Of a stretch of 64,000 nt of DNA, positions 36,073 through 48,577 are shown one piece after another. Every line of letters begins with the position of its first letter. Position 1 is the stretch's first letter. Under the pieces are notes generated by a model. That model was given only the letters and a program-made list of their open reading frames with translations, was not told the origin of the DNA and searched no databases. Location: positions 8,401,407 to 8,465,406 of the forward strand of contig OZ026842.1 of the NCBI GenBank assembly GCA_964023205.1, written 5' to 3'. A program made the position numbers and the translations under genes. The DNA comes from Lutraria lutraria (lineage: Eukaryota; Mollusca; Bivalvia; Venerida; Mactridae).

Positions 36073-39000
36073 AATGTTGCTACAGAGAAAACATCGTGGA
36101 GTCAATTGTTGGTGGTGGTCATCTTTTTGCATTGTATGTACTCAGATGTTAACGGACATGTTTGCCCTATTCGAAATCCAACTGGTAAATATATGATTTA
36201 AATAATGGTTATCCCCCTGCTACAGCATTCAGTTTTTTTTTCACCTTCATGGACGAACAATATATATAAATCATGCTTACTTGCTACACTTAATTGCCAA
36301 TGTATTATAACCTAGATCGTTGATACAGGTTAATTTCTCAATATGTTTGACCGTAGAGATATAAATTCCTGCTCCAAATAAGTGCACTAAAAAGGTCACT
36401 TTTTAGTAAGAAATATTTCTCACTAAATGTTGCTGCCCATCTCCATCAGCCTGACATTTCACAGATTGTTGTTCAATTTGTCAAGTCATGGTAAAAAAGC
36501 CTTAAAATAGGTATGTTCAGATGTAGATGTAGTTGTATGCTCATGCTTATAAAAAAGGGAGGTAGGTCTGGAATTTTTCTTTTTTCTTTATCTATTTTGG
36601 CTCTTGAAAAGCATGTGTAAAGGTAAAAGAGCTGAGAAAGTTTATGTACTGTCGTTAGGCCTAATAAAGTGATAAGGATTTTCAGGAAAAATAAGAATAG
36701 GTCAGGTAACCAGAAACAAATCCTTTTTTACGCCTTACTTTTTTTTGCCGTTGAATTTAATTAGGATCCTGTTATGCCTTTAGATAGATCGGAAAATGAA
36801 AACTGACTAATAACGCAGTTTCCAATCTCTAAGTCGACCAATTATCAACCGATCTTCACCAATATTGGTGAAAATGTATATCGGCATTAGATCTCGGTCA
36901 AGGTCGGTATACAAAAAATATTCAGTTACAGTGTTCAAACAAAAATATATTACTGAATATAAAAAATGAGATTGTAAAATTATGAAAGGTAAAAAATATA
37001 AGTAAAAAATTGAAACCATGCCACAAAGATTTAAATACAAGGATAACACAAAAAAGGAAGTAAAGCCTTATTTCCATTGTGGTCCTTTATTGAATTAATG
37101 TAAATAACCATTACCTGAGCCTAGTCGTTATACCAAACTAAACAACCATGGTCAAAATGACAATGAATAAGGGATGTAGCTAGTAATCTTTTAGAATGTG
37201 GATTATGGAGCTTACTCTTCCAGCACAAGAACTTCAACCTAGAATTACCTTTCTTGATAGTTGACCTAGCCATTGAATCAAAGGATAGACTTTTGATATA
37301 GAGTGGCTCCAAGATACTTAACAGAGTCTTTATCTACGATATATCGACTATAACATACAACATTGAGATTGATTGAGTCAACACTTCAACCTTGAAGACA
37401 AATATTTGAAGACATATATTCTTCAACTTGATCAAAGACAACCTTTTCCAATGCTTTGGACAAAACACTTAAAACTGAGACTGGACGATAATTACCAGAC
37501 TTCTAAGTTGTCATTTTTTTTTAAAATAAAGACACATCTCGAGCTGACTTCAGGTCATCTGGCACAGAACCCTGGATAATGGATAAATTAATTAATAAGT
37601 GGGTGAGTGAGGCTGAAATCATTGGGGCCGCGTCTTTAATAATGTGGGAGGGGATACCGACTACCCCAGTAGCGTTGTTTGAATTAAGAGAATTCAAATA
37701 TTTAAAAATCTTGTTTTCAGAGACTAATGAAAAACGGAAACTATCAGCTTTGACTCCTTAAGAAGAATAAAAAAATGAAAACAAAACTACTAACAAAAGA
37801 AATTGTGACATGGTGGAAGTTTTTCAACATATTTCGAAGTGTAGTGTAAAACGATTTGAACTTTCCAGCCACTTTACACTTGTCAAAGCGATGTTATCAT
37901 CTATCTTCAAACCAATGTTACATTCTGCCTGACCCTTTTTGGATGGAAGACCTAAATTTTTCAAATATTTCCACAAAGATTTATTATTTTCTAAAGATTC
38001 TGTTAAAGTCCCGTTAGCTTTTGCTATAAAAATATATATGCAAAAAACAAACAATTGCTGATATTATCCCAAGATAATAATTACCGACGAATTGTCTTCC
38101 AAAAGCACTCACTCCGCTGTGAATTTTGCTGTTGTAAACTTGAAAGAAAAAATACGACAGTTTTACTTGATATAAAGTATGAAGAGGAAAACACATCGGA
38201 TTCCTCTGTTATAGAACAAACAGAAACTAAAACGACCGGCACATTTATATTCTCATGGGACTCCTTAGCTAAGTTCTTCTTAGCTTCAAATATAACATAT
38301 TGTGCTTTATTTCTACATGCTCTAAAGTTTTTTCAAATTATCTTCAGTTTTGTCTTTCTTGTACATTATAAATGCTTATCACGCTCCTGGATACATTGCA
38401 GGACATTTGAATTCATCCGTTTTTTCAGTTCTTTGTTCAAGACTAATTTCTTTAATAGGAGCAAATTTGTCAATGGATTTAATGAATATCTTTTTGAAAA
38501 TTTCCCAGGAATCAGAAACCCCATCACTCATGACAACTCTTGACCAGTCAAATCCAAGTATGTGTTGTTGAAAACTGTCTTTGTAGTAGTTTTTTTAATA
38601 CAATATATATTTATTCAGCCCTATCAGGCCAGGCACTTCAGGGTTATGCATTTTTATTCATTAAGACTTAACTAAAATTCAGTGTCGGGGTTAGGTTAGT
38701 CAATCAATCATCAACCGATTATCATCATACTTGGTGGAAATGTTTAAATGGGCATGAGATCCCTATCGCACCAGGTATTAATTTGCCACTCATAATATCC
38801 CAAACCATTTGTCGGGCGTACTTTGGTACTTTGTGATCTGGAACTCTGGTTCATTTTAAATAACATCAGCTTGAATGGGGATGTTTTAAAACATTCTATT
38901 ACAATTTGACAATCACAGTTTCTTTCTTTATTTACTTGAATTGAATGCCGGTTTTTCAACAATTTTTCAGTTATATAACTCAACCAGTTTTCCTGGACTA

Positions 39001-42000
39001 TATATTCTAACCAGTACTAACATACCCTTTCACTAGGAACTGGCAAATTCTCCACATGTGGAGGAACATCAACATTGTTGTTAAATTTTCATGAGAGGAT
39101 ATGACCTACTGTAACGGTAACGGTAATCGAACCTGGATCACCGGGTTACAAATTCAGCGCACTAGCCACTGGACCACAGCCTTGGACTTTTACAATTACT
39201 GATCCATTACAACTGTTTGTAGCTTATAAATTGATATAAATTTTCAGAAACTCCAAGATTTACTAAAAGACTAGGTAAAGCATCCTGGGCATCACATGCT
39301 CAGGCAGCTGTGTTACTATGCTGTGCGGAGGGATATGACTATATTAGATGGTATAAGATGAAGAATGACTATGTTTCTGAATCATTACCAAAAGGGACTG
39401 AACTAGATGAAGATAACCAGGTGTTGAAATTCCTCAGAACTGACAAGGAAGATGAGGCACTCTATCGGTGTAGTGTATTCAAAGATGACAATGTAGTAAT
39501 GAATCATACGGTCAAGTTACATGTAAATAGTAAGTCATTGTTTTATATTTTTCCTTCTTTAGAATTTAGTCATAAAAATGACGAGGCTTTTTTGGTATTT
39601 GCTCACGTTGTGTTTGGCAACTCAGAAATGTCTCTGCTCACAAATTAGTGGTATCTGTTTGATCTCTGCTCACAAAATGGTCTTTGCTCACAAATGGTCT
39701 CTGCTCACAAAATGGTCTCTGATCTGAAATGGTCTCCACCCGTGAATGTTTACTACTCACAAAAAGTCTCTATTTACACAGTCATTTCATTGTATTGATA
39801 TTTCAGAGTGTGAAAAATCTTCAAGAGGTCCATTAATGGTAGATCCCTCTCCTTCAAATCAGACAATATACAAGTACGGTGGTAACCTGACTTTAAATTG
39901 CACAGGTGATTTTGGATGTCAGGATGTTCCATACGATCCGTTTGATATAGTTCTATGGAGTGTGCTTGGAACGGCTGAAGAGATTACCCACATTAGCCCT
40001 AGATACAGTGTTGTTCCATCTAGAAAGTAGGTTCAAATGTTGAAGCTATTTATTGTCAGAATCAATATTTGTATGTGATAAGAATCGTACCTAAGTACCT
40101 GAATATAAATATTAAATATTGAATGCAACCTGTAATTTTTTATGTGCTACTGTAAATAGAAATGAAAGGGAGATAACTAGACTGCGGTCCAGAGGTGAGT
40201 GCGCTGGATTTTTAACCCTGCAATCCAAGTTCGATTCCAGGTCACGGCAGGTTTTAACCTTCCATGAAAATGTTGATTTTCCTCCACTTGGTGGAGAAGT
40301 TGTCAGTTCCTTGTAGAAGGGCGAGTTAGTGCTGTACTGTTCCGGAAAACGTGGTCGTTGAATCGGCCGCAGCAGATAAGTTAAAATGTGTTGAAAAGGG
40401 ACATTAACCCCCCCCCCCCCCCCCCTACAAATGTTATTTTAACCATTTTGTATTATTTTAGGGATAAAAATGATACAAGAATTGTTCAGTCTACACTGAC
40501 TATTACGTCGGTCAGTGAGGAAGATACTGAAAGAACTTTTATATGTGTAGTTGCCAATCCTCAAGTCGTTCATGGCCAGACAAAGAAGTTTATCACAATA
40601 ACCAAAAAAGGCAAGCAATTAACAATGATAATAATGATAATAACAATGACAGGCGGCTTCAACAATGGTATCCACTCTCTAATTCAAACAGTTTTATTCG
40701 GACCTTTGTTCAAGTTCGGTAACTAGCCTAATCGACCCAGGCACTTCCGAGTTATGCCCCTTGACGCTTTGAAAAATTAATTTTGACATGTGTATTTTGT
40801 GACCTGGCACACTTGATATCATATAATAGATATAATGAAAAATTAAGGAAATATAGTTTCCAAATATAGCTGTACGTTTACCATAATAGAGCAAGATGAT
40901 GCAATATCTAAATAGGATTGAAGTATTCATTAAGGTATCTCTAAATTCAAAAACTAGCCTTAAAAACTTCGCTAACACATATACTTCATTTATTTATGAA
41001 ATTATTACTGATTATTTGAACAACTTGTCTATGTGGATTTTAAACTTGCTTCAGCTATGGTTAAGATTTTTAAAGCAGTTTTTAAACTAAACAAACTTGC
41101 TAATGGCCTGTGTTTGTCTCACAATGTGTTACGGCAATGAGACTGTTTACTTAGTTAATGGTTGAGTGTAATGTCTACATACCTGTTTTTATACCCTCTT
41201 TCAAAGAAAAGGGGATATACTAGTATAGCCTTGCACAAGCCACATGTCAGTCGGTCTGTCCGTCGGTCACTTCGTCTGTAACTAAACCTCTTCCATCCAA
41301 AAACTAGAGAGCGGTTAGGCCTAAGCTCTACAGATTTGGTCGCAGTGACCTTCAGCACAAACATTTCACCCGACCAATGACTAGAGAAGGATTTGGTTTA
41401 AGGTCCTCAGACTTGGTTTGGAGGTTGGTGATTGCATTCCGATGACCCCTATTGATTTCAAGATCGATAGGTCAATGATTCACTGTCCAGTCAGACTTTA
41501 ACGGGACATCCATGTTTTACAAGCACTTCTTGTTAAGTTTAAATATTAAGCACCTCATACGTTCTCTTTGACCATTTTGATCTAAGTCACTACAACTGTA
41601 CATCGTACACTTTATAATACTCTGAATTTATATTTTTGTAGACATGTCAGGTGTTACAAAGAAGCAGATTGCTCTGATTATTGGAAGCTGTTCACTGTTC
41701 ACGATTAGTATGATAATTGTACTGTGTATAAGATTTCGGTATAGTCCTCAGTTTAGGCTTTTTGTCAACAATATTGTACCGAAACTTGGACCAAAATATA
41801 TTGACAGTAAGTATGGAAACAAATAGAGTATGTAATGTTCGAAAAACAATTTGCAATTGGAAAGTAAAGGCCTGTAGGAAGCATTTTTAAATGGGGGTAG
41901 AGCTAATTTTAGATTTTGTCTAACAACACAGGGAGAGATCAATTATAGGCCAATACTCAATATGGTGATTTTAGTGAAAATTATACTAATAGTCCGCTTA

Positions 42001-44208
42001 CCATCAACGTTGATACATTTGATCTGCCATCCAAAATAAAATCACTTGAATTAAGTTGTTAGACTTGGTTCTTTTGATGCAAAATTTGGAATTCGTTTTT
42101 TTTCTCAGCGTTATTCTTTATACATAAATCAAACTGTCATATTTCCTCCATATACAAATCCTTGTGCTCTAACAACCTAACAGTCTCTTACTCTTATAAA
42201 TCACTGTATGGTTATTATTTCTTTTACAGATCCCCGTGTGCTACTTACTATCGGTATTCCCTGAATGTTCTTACTCCTACAAACCCCTGTGTGTTTCTTA
42301 CTCCTACAAATCCCTGTGGCTTCTTACTGTATGTTTCTTATTATTTTATGATCTATTTTTCTAGACATGAATATAGTCTGGAATCTGTATATTCACCATG
42401 CTGATGAAGATGAAGGTGTAGCCACTCAGTTGAAGAATGAACTTGAAAACTTGGGGTATAACGTCAGAATAACTGCGGATATGAAGAGTGGCAATAGTAT
42501 GTTTGTTTTATGCAACAATCCCTTTTTGGGGATAGCTTTCATTTGCATTTCAGGATGATTTTATGAGCACGTTTTTTCCCAGTCTGTCCTTGTGTGTGTC
42601 TGTTCTGTTGACTGCATGATACTCCTCAGTTGTATGTCAGTCTGCTTGTTCATCTGTCTGTCTTATCCATATGTCAAAGTCTGGATTATATTTTCTAAAG
42701 TGCTCGCTTGTATAATCAAAAGTGACATTTGTGTTACCAGTGATTAGTTCTCTTACAATGATTTGTTTAGAAGGATATTCACATAGTGATAACAGACTGA
42801 ACTTTATAATAATTTCAACATCAGACTATTTCTCTGACTTCCTGCTACAGTGTCATTAACACTAATACGACCTATATTCCTTGTCTTACTCAATGCTGTG
42901 TGACAGAGGCTTTCCGAAACCTCAGATTAAACTTAAATTTAGACTTACAGCAGAATATTGTATAGCTTGAATTCCTGTGTTTTCATATTTGCAATGTTGC
43001 AGACTTTATTAGAATATTTGCTTCAAATATTTGAAGTCTTAAACTTGCTAATTTATTTTTCAGGAAAAATGAATGACTTCAAAGAAGCTATCACAAGGAG
43101 TGCCTTGGTTTTTTTTCTATTTTCTGAAAATTTGCTTGCTGAGGAAATGGCTGACTTATTCCTCCAAATTGTGGTTATCGAACGTAATGGCAAAGACATC
43201 ATGTTTCTCGAGCAGACAAACTTTAAACCTCGGCAGATTCAAGGTTGGGCAAGAAATGCTAAAATTCAGAAACGTGGGCAATCTGAGAGTAATAGTGTAA
43301 ATATACGCATTGAAGAAGATTCCGAAGTGGCTGTAGAAGAAGATTCTGACGTTAAAATTGCTAAGAAGATAGAGGATATCAGATTTTGGAGGACCATTCC
43401 AAGATTTAAAGTTCCAAAGGAAGGGGCTAGCAAACGAATTAAGAAAAACTTCCTGTGTTCTTTGAGAAATAACATTCCAAGGTTTAAAAAACAGGATCGT
43501 GAAAAAGGTGGAAAGAAAGTAGTCAAAGATCGATCAGACAGCAGCATGCCCCTTCTAGAAGACCCCCTGGAAACTCAAAGATCACCTGATGGTGTAGAGA
43601 ATCCTACATTTGAGATGTTTCCAGGTATGATCGCTGGTAAAACTAATGAATTTTACTATGACGAAGCAAGTGTTATGAAAATCGCACAAGCTGGTGACTT
43701 TGATAGACTTATAATTGGAGAAGTAGGTAATGCTGAATGGACAAATCCAGAAAGTAGCCTCATTGATTATGAAGACGCTGACTTGTTTATAGAAAATAAG
43801 CCTTACATTAGAGAGAACATTATAACAGATGCTGTTGTTCATGACCAACAAATGAATGTTACAGCCAACAAAACTAAAAATCGAAATATTGAGACTGAAT
43901 CAGGTAAAACTGGTAGAAATCTTGAAATATCAGAACCTGTCCGTGCAAAATTGGTTCATTCCAAAGAGGGTATGTTTACAATGTCTGGGGAAGAAGAACT
44001 AACGAGTGGTTCTCAAAATGCGGAGTCCAGTTATGCCAGCAGCTTTGAAGAGTCATCAAGAGGAGGTAGCTTTACATCGGAAACTGGTAATTCATCCTCC
44101 TATGCATCATCTCCAGAGCATTCTGCATCAAGGTTTGATAGTCAGAGTTCAGAAGCCCCATCTCCACCCATCATGTCCAACCCATTCATCACCTGGAGAT
44201 CAGTGTAA
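36073..44208 (+). CDS. Ig-TIR receptor, copy 1 (IL-1R-like), start codon missing
   Basis: Exons: 36073-36184, 39248-39529, 39807-40026, 40462-40610, 41642-41806, 42365-42496, 43064-44208 (TAA). All phases match copy 2. Order: hydrophobic leader (LLVVVIFL), Ig domain 1 (HVC, LLCC, IRWYK, YRC), Ig domain 2 split over two exons (CEKSSRGP, NCTG.FGC, WSVLG, TFICVVANPQ), transmembrane exon (IALIIGSCSLF..MIIVLCI), a TIR domain over two exons (LYIHHADEDE; GYNVRITADMKSG; SENLLAEEM; box 3 RFWRTIPRF), then a Ser-rich tail of about 220 residues. The intron after exon 4 uses a GC donor. Where copy 2 has ATG AAA ACA this copy has GAG AAA ACA, and no in-frame ATG precedes it before a stop at 36055. The nearby ATG at 36074 is out of frame. 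Everything else is open. It may use an upstream coding exon, or it is an early pseudogene. Confidence 0.82.
37115..38560 (-). mobile_element. LINE remnant (CR1/Jockey-like), in intron 1 of copy 1
   Basis: Minus-strand pieces in family order: an endonuclease-to-RT linker (FIKSIDKFAPIKEI; RNKAQYVIFEAKKN; ENNKSLWKYLKNLGLPSKK), RT start (GSVPDDLKSARDV then GNYRPVSVLSVLSKALEKVV), then the C-terminal end (SVKYLGATL; RLKFLCWKSKL; ATSLIHCHFDHGCLVWY). The frames are broken and the YADD region is deleted. It accounts for much of the extra 2.5 kb that intron 1 has here compared with copy 2, so it was inserted after the duplication. The 162-residue plus-strand ORF at 38055 is antisense to it. Confidence 0.85.
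38945..39185 (-). mobile_element. SINE family 1, full length (shared with copy 2)
   Basis: In reverse: 'ggctgtggtccagtggctag' (A-box), 'ggtgatccaggttcgattac' (B-box), then 'cctctcatgaaaatttaac', 'ccacatgtggagaatttg' and 'ccaggaaaactggttgag'. It ends about 60 bp before exon 2. The matching SINE in copy 2 is at 59458-59672. Confidence 0.9.
39640..39750. repeat. Intron 2 minisatellite, ~17-bp unit (short allele)
   Basis: About five copies of tggtctctgctcacaaa with variants. The same repeat is expanded to about three times this length in intron 2 of copy 2 (60120-60460). Confidence 0.85.
40181..40412 (+). mobile_element. SINE family 1, full length, intron 3 of copy 1
   Basis: Head 'actgcggtccagaggtgagt', B-box 'ccaagttcgattccaggtca', then 'ttccatgaaaatgttgattt', 'ggtggagaagttgtcagttcc', 'gggcgagttagtgctg' and a 'cattaaccc' end running into a C-run at 40408-40424. 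The counterpart in copy 2 is at 60902-61108. Confidence 0.88.
41190..41520. repeat. Interspersed repeat in intron 4 of copy 1
   Basis: Contains 'aaaggggatatactagtata', 'tcagtcggtctgtccgtcgg', 'cgaccaatgactagagaagg' and 'gatgacccctattgatttca', phrases I recall as typical of an abundant bivalve repeat (recollection, not a search). A shorter version lies at 61346-61530 in the same intron of copy 2. Confidence 0.6.
42150..42345. repeat. Intron 5 minisatellite, ~27-bp unit (short allele)
   Basis: About five to six degenerate copies of 'actcctacaaatccctgtgt' + 'gtttctt'. The same array is expanded in copy 2 (62440-62810). Confidence 0.8.
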
Positions 44209-44344
44209 TAACCCAACCAATATGTTTCATACGGATTATTTCCCGAATGTTCACCAGTCTAAAATACAGCCAATGAGCAATTTGGTGAGAACATATGAAT
44301 GGAACCAATACAGTTGTAAAGGATGGGAAAAATCTTAAGGTGAC

Positions 44345-44878
44345 AATAAACTCTACCAATAAACTACCCAATGCTGCTTCCCCAAAAGTGTACATAACGT
44401 CCGTTAATGACAGATTTTTTCCCAAGTTTTCAAGCAAATTTTATGAATTATTTTCTTGCCAATATTTCTATTTTATAAGAAACTTGATCCAATGGTAGTA
44501 TACCAAATCATCGCACACCTAGTTATTAATCTCCCCCTGACCTTTTATCTGTAAACTTCCTCTCTCGATTCAGAGGTAAATTGACTAATTTTGTTTCAAA
44601 TCAGTTAAAAAATTTAAAATGATGTATAGCACCAAGGATTTCCAACTGCTATGATGTTGTGAAGACAGTCTGACAACGGGATTAAGTTTTTTTGCATTTT
44701 TTTCTTTTAACATGTGGGTGGGACCATTTAGAAAAATACCTCATTGCGTTTTGACGCCAAGATAAGACATTAACATCATAAATTGTTTTTACAATTCTTT
44801 TAATTGCAATAGCCATTCCTTGGTGTGCTATGTTATTTTCCTTTACTTTTACGAGTTCTTATAATAAAAACACATTTC
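44345..44878 (+). terminator. Candidate polyadenylation signals of Ig-TIR copy 1
   Basis: AATAAA occurs at 44345, 44358 and 44873, which gives 3' UTRs of about 140 to 670 bases. Which one is used cannot be told from sequence. Confidence 0.35.
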
Positions 44879-46375
44879 ATCTTATAAGCGGCAGGTGCAT
44901 GATGGCGTAGTGTACTGCCATTTTATATGTCTGAACTAAAAAATGCTTAGAAAATGCCTGCCTAATGACCCTTTGTTTTTTTTATTATATTAGCAGGAAA
45001 CAGGTTTATTTTGCTTCACCCTTATTTTTTAAGCAATTATTTTACAATATATCGATCTCAACATATATTTTTTACATGATCCGAGCTTTTGAACAAAAGA
45101 CTTTCATCTAAGATTATCTGTTATTTGTGTTCTTTGAATATTGAATATTTAAGCATATGGTTATTTGTTACTGTCATTTTCAAACAAACATTTCACAGGG
45201 ACAGAATGTCACCGAACTCAGTATTTTACATTTAGGACCATTAACGAAGTAACTGATAACTGTATTATAATTATACATTTGTGATTTTGAAAAGGGCAAT
45301 ATTTAAGGGTATATTGTAGTTTAATTTTTCTGATTACTTATAAGATTATATAATGGTCATAAGAGGGATAAGTATTATGCTAGAAAAAAAATGTTAATAG
45401 ATACTGTTCTTGACCATAAACGAAAGGATGGGTAATTAAAACAAAATGAACATTTTTTGAAATAGCTTTAGTACATAAATGGTGCAATTTGTCCCGAAAT
45501 ATTTTTGTACTTCGGATTTTGCTGTTAGACATTTTAGGGTCTTGTTAAAAAATAGGGTCCATTACTGTATGTAAACTTAAACAATATTCTTTTCTGGCAT
45601 TATATATTGTGATTATGCCGTAGATGTGTTTGCTTGTTTTCCGATCCTACAACTGTGATAATTAAATTGTATTGCTGAAAACATTTATGTATGGTTAAAG
45701 CTGTTATAACAGGCTGCTGAAGTGTGAGACAAAGTTTGGTCTTTGTGTACAGTTCGTATTTATTTGGAGGTTAAGTTAGCCTGTTATTGTATTTGACGTG
45801 TGCTGAAGAGCTAACACTTGTCTCTTTCCTAAGAATGGTGTACAAATGAAAGTACTAAAATGTACTTCTATCGTTTATTGACGGCATTACATCTGATAAC
45901 ATGCAACATACAGTGAGAACATGTATTGCAATTAAACTGATTTACAATTTTACTGCACCTAGTGACCCTTGTAAGCTTTATAATTAACAATATCAAACAG
46001 CACAAAGTCAATTGTTAATATTGGTGCAATTTTTATACATTTTATGGTTATCCTACATTGATTAACTGGCTGACTTTTGTCTCATATGCGTTAAAATAAG
46101 TTAGCATAACTGTGTTTATAAAGTATTAATAGTCACTCACCTTTGCAGTATGACACTGTAGATATCTAATACATTTAAACTTCGCTCCGGACAGTGGACT
46201 CTAAAGGTTCCTTTGGGATGTCCTTTAAATTTGTATAAGTTTGCCATTTGGAATGTTTAAAATATGTTCCACACTTTTCCCACCTGAGGCCATTATAGAA
46301 TGTATATCCCGATTGGAAAATTAAGTTTCCAAATCGGCAAACATTGCTTTTTAGCAATTTCAGTGTTAAATTAAA

Positions 46376-46660
46376 CAAGAGCTCCGCGGTCGGAGACATA
46401 TGCCCCCCAAACAGGGCCTTGACACAGAGTTATCGCTCAAACGATTTTCACACTCCATGACACAGTGACCTTGACCTTTGACCTAGTGACCCCAATTTCA
46501 AAAGGGGTCATCTACTGTCCAAGGCCAATGCACCTGCAAAGTATCAGGCCCGTCAGTCAATCCGTTGACGAGTTATCGATGGGAAACGTTTTTCACACTC
46601 CCTGTCACAGTGACCTTTGACCTAGTGACCCCAATTTCAATAGGGGTCAACTACTGTTAG
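46376..46660. repeat. Interspersed repeat with two 'gtgacctttgacctagtgacc' blocks
   Basis: The phrase 'cacactccatgacacagtga' ... 'cctttgacctagtgacccca' ... 'aggggtcatctactgtc' appears twice (about 46450-46515 and 46595-46655). I recall this as a very common bivalve genomic repeat, one of the reasons for the taxonomic call. Confidence 0.7.
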
Positions 46661-48577
46661 ATATATCTTTTAAGTTTAATGTGGAAATATTCAGTTTAAA
46701 GATCGAATACATATTCTTATTCACCGGGTGTTTTGAGTGATTTTATTTCCTGAACGGAAATCTGTTGCTATATTTAGTATCAGGGGAAATAGGCGAAACC
46801 CCTATAAATGATTTCCCGATCGGGAAGTTTCCCCTGCTGACAAATGACTTGAAGAATAATATTTGTGTAGTGTTCAATAACATTAATTTTGATTAAACAT
46901 TATATAAACAAATAGACTTAAGTGTTAAACAAAAACTTAAAGATGTATCTATCAATGACTGGTTTTCTGCCATGGAAAGAATTGAAAAATGTTACATTCT
47001 ACAAAATTGTCAAATTTTCATTCGACTATGAAAATTACCAATCAAACACCCACAGTAAATTTATTTTCCTTTGTTAGACATGTTATACTGTTGGAATTAT
47101 GTGATTTATATCTAAATATATGATATCATTCAAAATTAAAATATGACACACGACATTGGCGTTCTTTTATTTCATTAGTATACAATGACATAGAAATACA
47201 TTGTATTTCTAGTGAGGATAAACATGCAGAAACAACATATTCACATATATGGCCTCAAAAGTAATAAAAAAACAATCACACAAAATCAGTAGAGCATCTG
47301 AAACAGTTCCATTTCATTTTAGCTAATACAAGTATCTTAAAGCACGTCCAATCTGATGTAAGTCTAACACTCAAATGGAAATCAAACAAAATGATCCGGT
47401 TACAAAATACATGTTTTCTTATTCACTAGAAGCCTGTCATAAGTGTAAAACAACAGTTACTGTAAAAAATCAAACAAAAATGACCCAATGAAACACTGAT
47501 ACCTACTAACGTGTCTTGCAAGCATCTAAAAAGACGCCCAGTCAACTCGAAGCCTCAGACCCAAATGAAAATCAAGTCAGCTCTTTCCAAGTCTACTGAA
47601 ATACATTGACCCCCAAAATCCACTTGAGGTCTATTCTTTTGTTTCCAATTAATCCTGGCCGGTCACTTAGTCAAAATGTGGTAATAAATTTTGTTGATTT
47701 ATGGTGATAAAAAGTGTATGATAAAATTCATGTTGTTTTTAAGCATAGAGCAGAAGCTGGTTTATAAATGATCCTGTTTGTTTTATTACCCCCTGCTGTG
47801 GACGCATAGGTCTTGCTGGTCCACATTTCACATGCCTCGTATTCCTGGTTCTATGTCTTTAAAGTAAAGAGACAAAAGAAAATCTAATAGTATCACCATT
47901 TATTAATTTTATCAATTTGCAGTAAGACAAAAAATACAACAACAACCACAAAATAAAAAGTACATACTGATGAACAGCTGGGGTATTATTTGATATATAA
48001 GTGCATGGTTACAACAATTCCCTCACTGGGACTGTTATGTAGTTCAATATTACGACCACCCCTAGACAACTACCCATATTTTCTCATTTTTTTCATTTTA
48101 CAACTTAACATCGAGCCCACTTCAATATTTAGCCGAAAGCCGATCATAATACCGAGGTCTATGTACGCAGCACTTGTTTGTGAGTTTGATTTAAATGACA
48201 CGTAATAGACGTACTGTCGCATTTGATTCATCTATTTATAAACAACCTAATTATTTGGAAGTCTAAATATAACGACCGATATCAGTTTCTATAAAAAGAT
48301 CATTATTACAAAATATTATTGTGAAGAATTATTACGCATTTACCACTCAATAGGCTAAAAATAGAACTATGCGCAATAAGGACGAAAAATAACAATAGTG
48401 TGCATTACTACATGCTGTTATCAAATTACATAATAAAGCGACATACATGACTCATAACCCGTACAGAAACTATATAGACAGGTTAGATCTGCCTATAAGA
48501 ATATTATTCATAAATAGTTTGATTACTAATTAAACAATCACTACCATGAACGTGTTTCGCGTTTTCATATGATCCTG

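Larger units (their letters stand above)
31540..44210 (+). repeat. Segmental duplication, block 1
   Basis: Direct duplicate of 55310-64000. Collinear matches begin near 31560 (catgttacctt, cgtttcaat, gtatgttttact) and continue through 31850-32040 (gtagtgcaggccc; ccattacggt; ccccaaaagtca), the SINE at 32398, 33090-33200 (atgcatggtggc), 34020-34200 (cttggtccggaatacg), 34380-34560 and 34800-34880. They then cover all seven exons of the Ig-TIR gene and most intron sequence. Differences include a LINE in intron 1 and extra sequence in intron 6 on this side. Confidence 0.88.

Noticed and set aside
36074..36152. ATG at 36074 as the start of Ig-TIR copy 1
   Set aside because: It is out of frame with the conserved leader, so it would not produce the receptor.
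38055..38543. 162-residue plus-strand ORF
   Set aside because: Antisense of a LINE remnant; the minus strand carries the recognisable LINE motifs.
43266..43851. Minus-strand ORFs opposite the TIR exon
   Set aside because: Shadows of the long conserved plus-strand coding frame.
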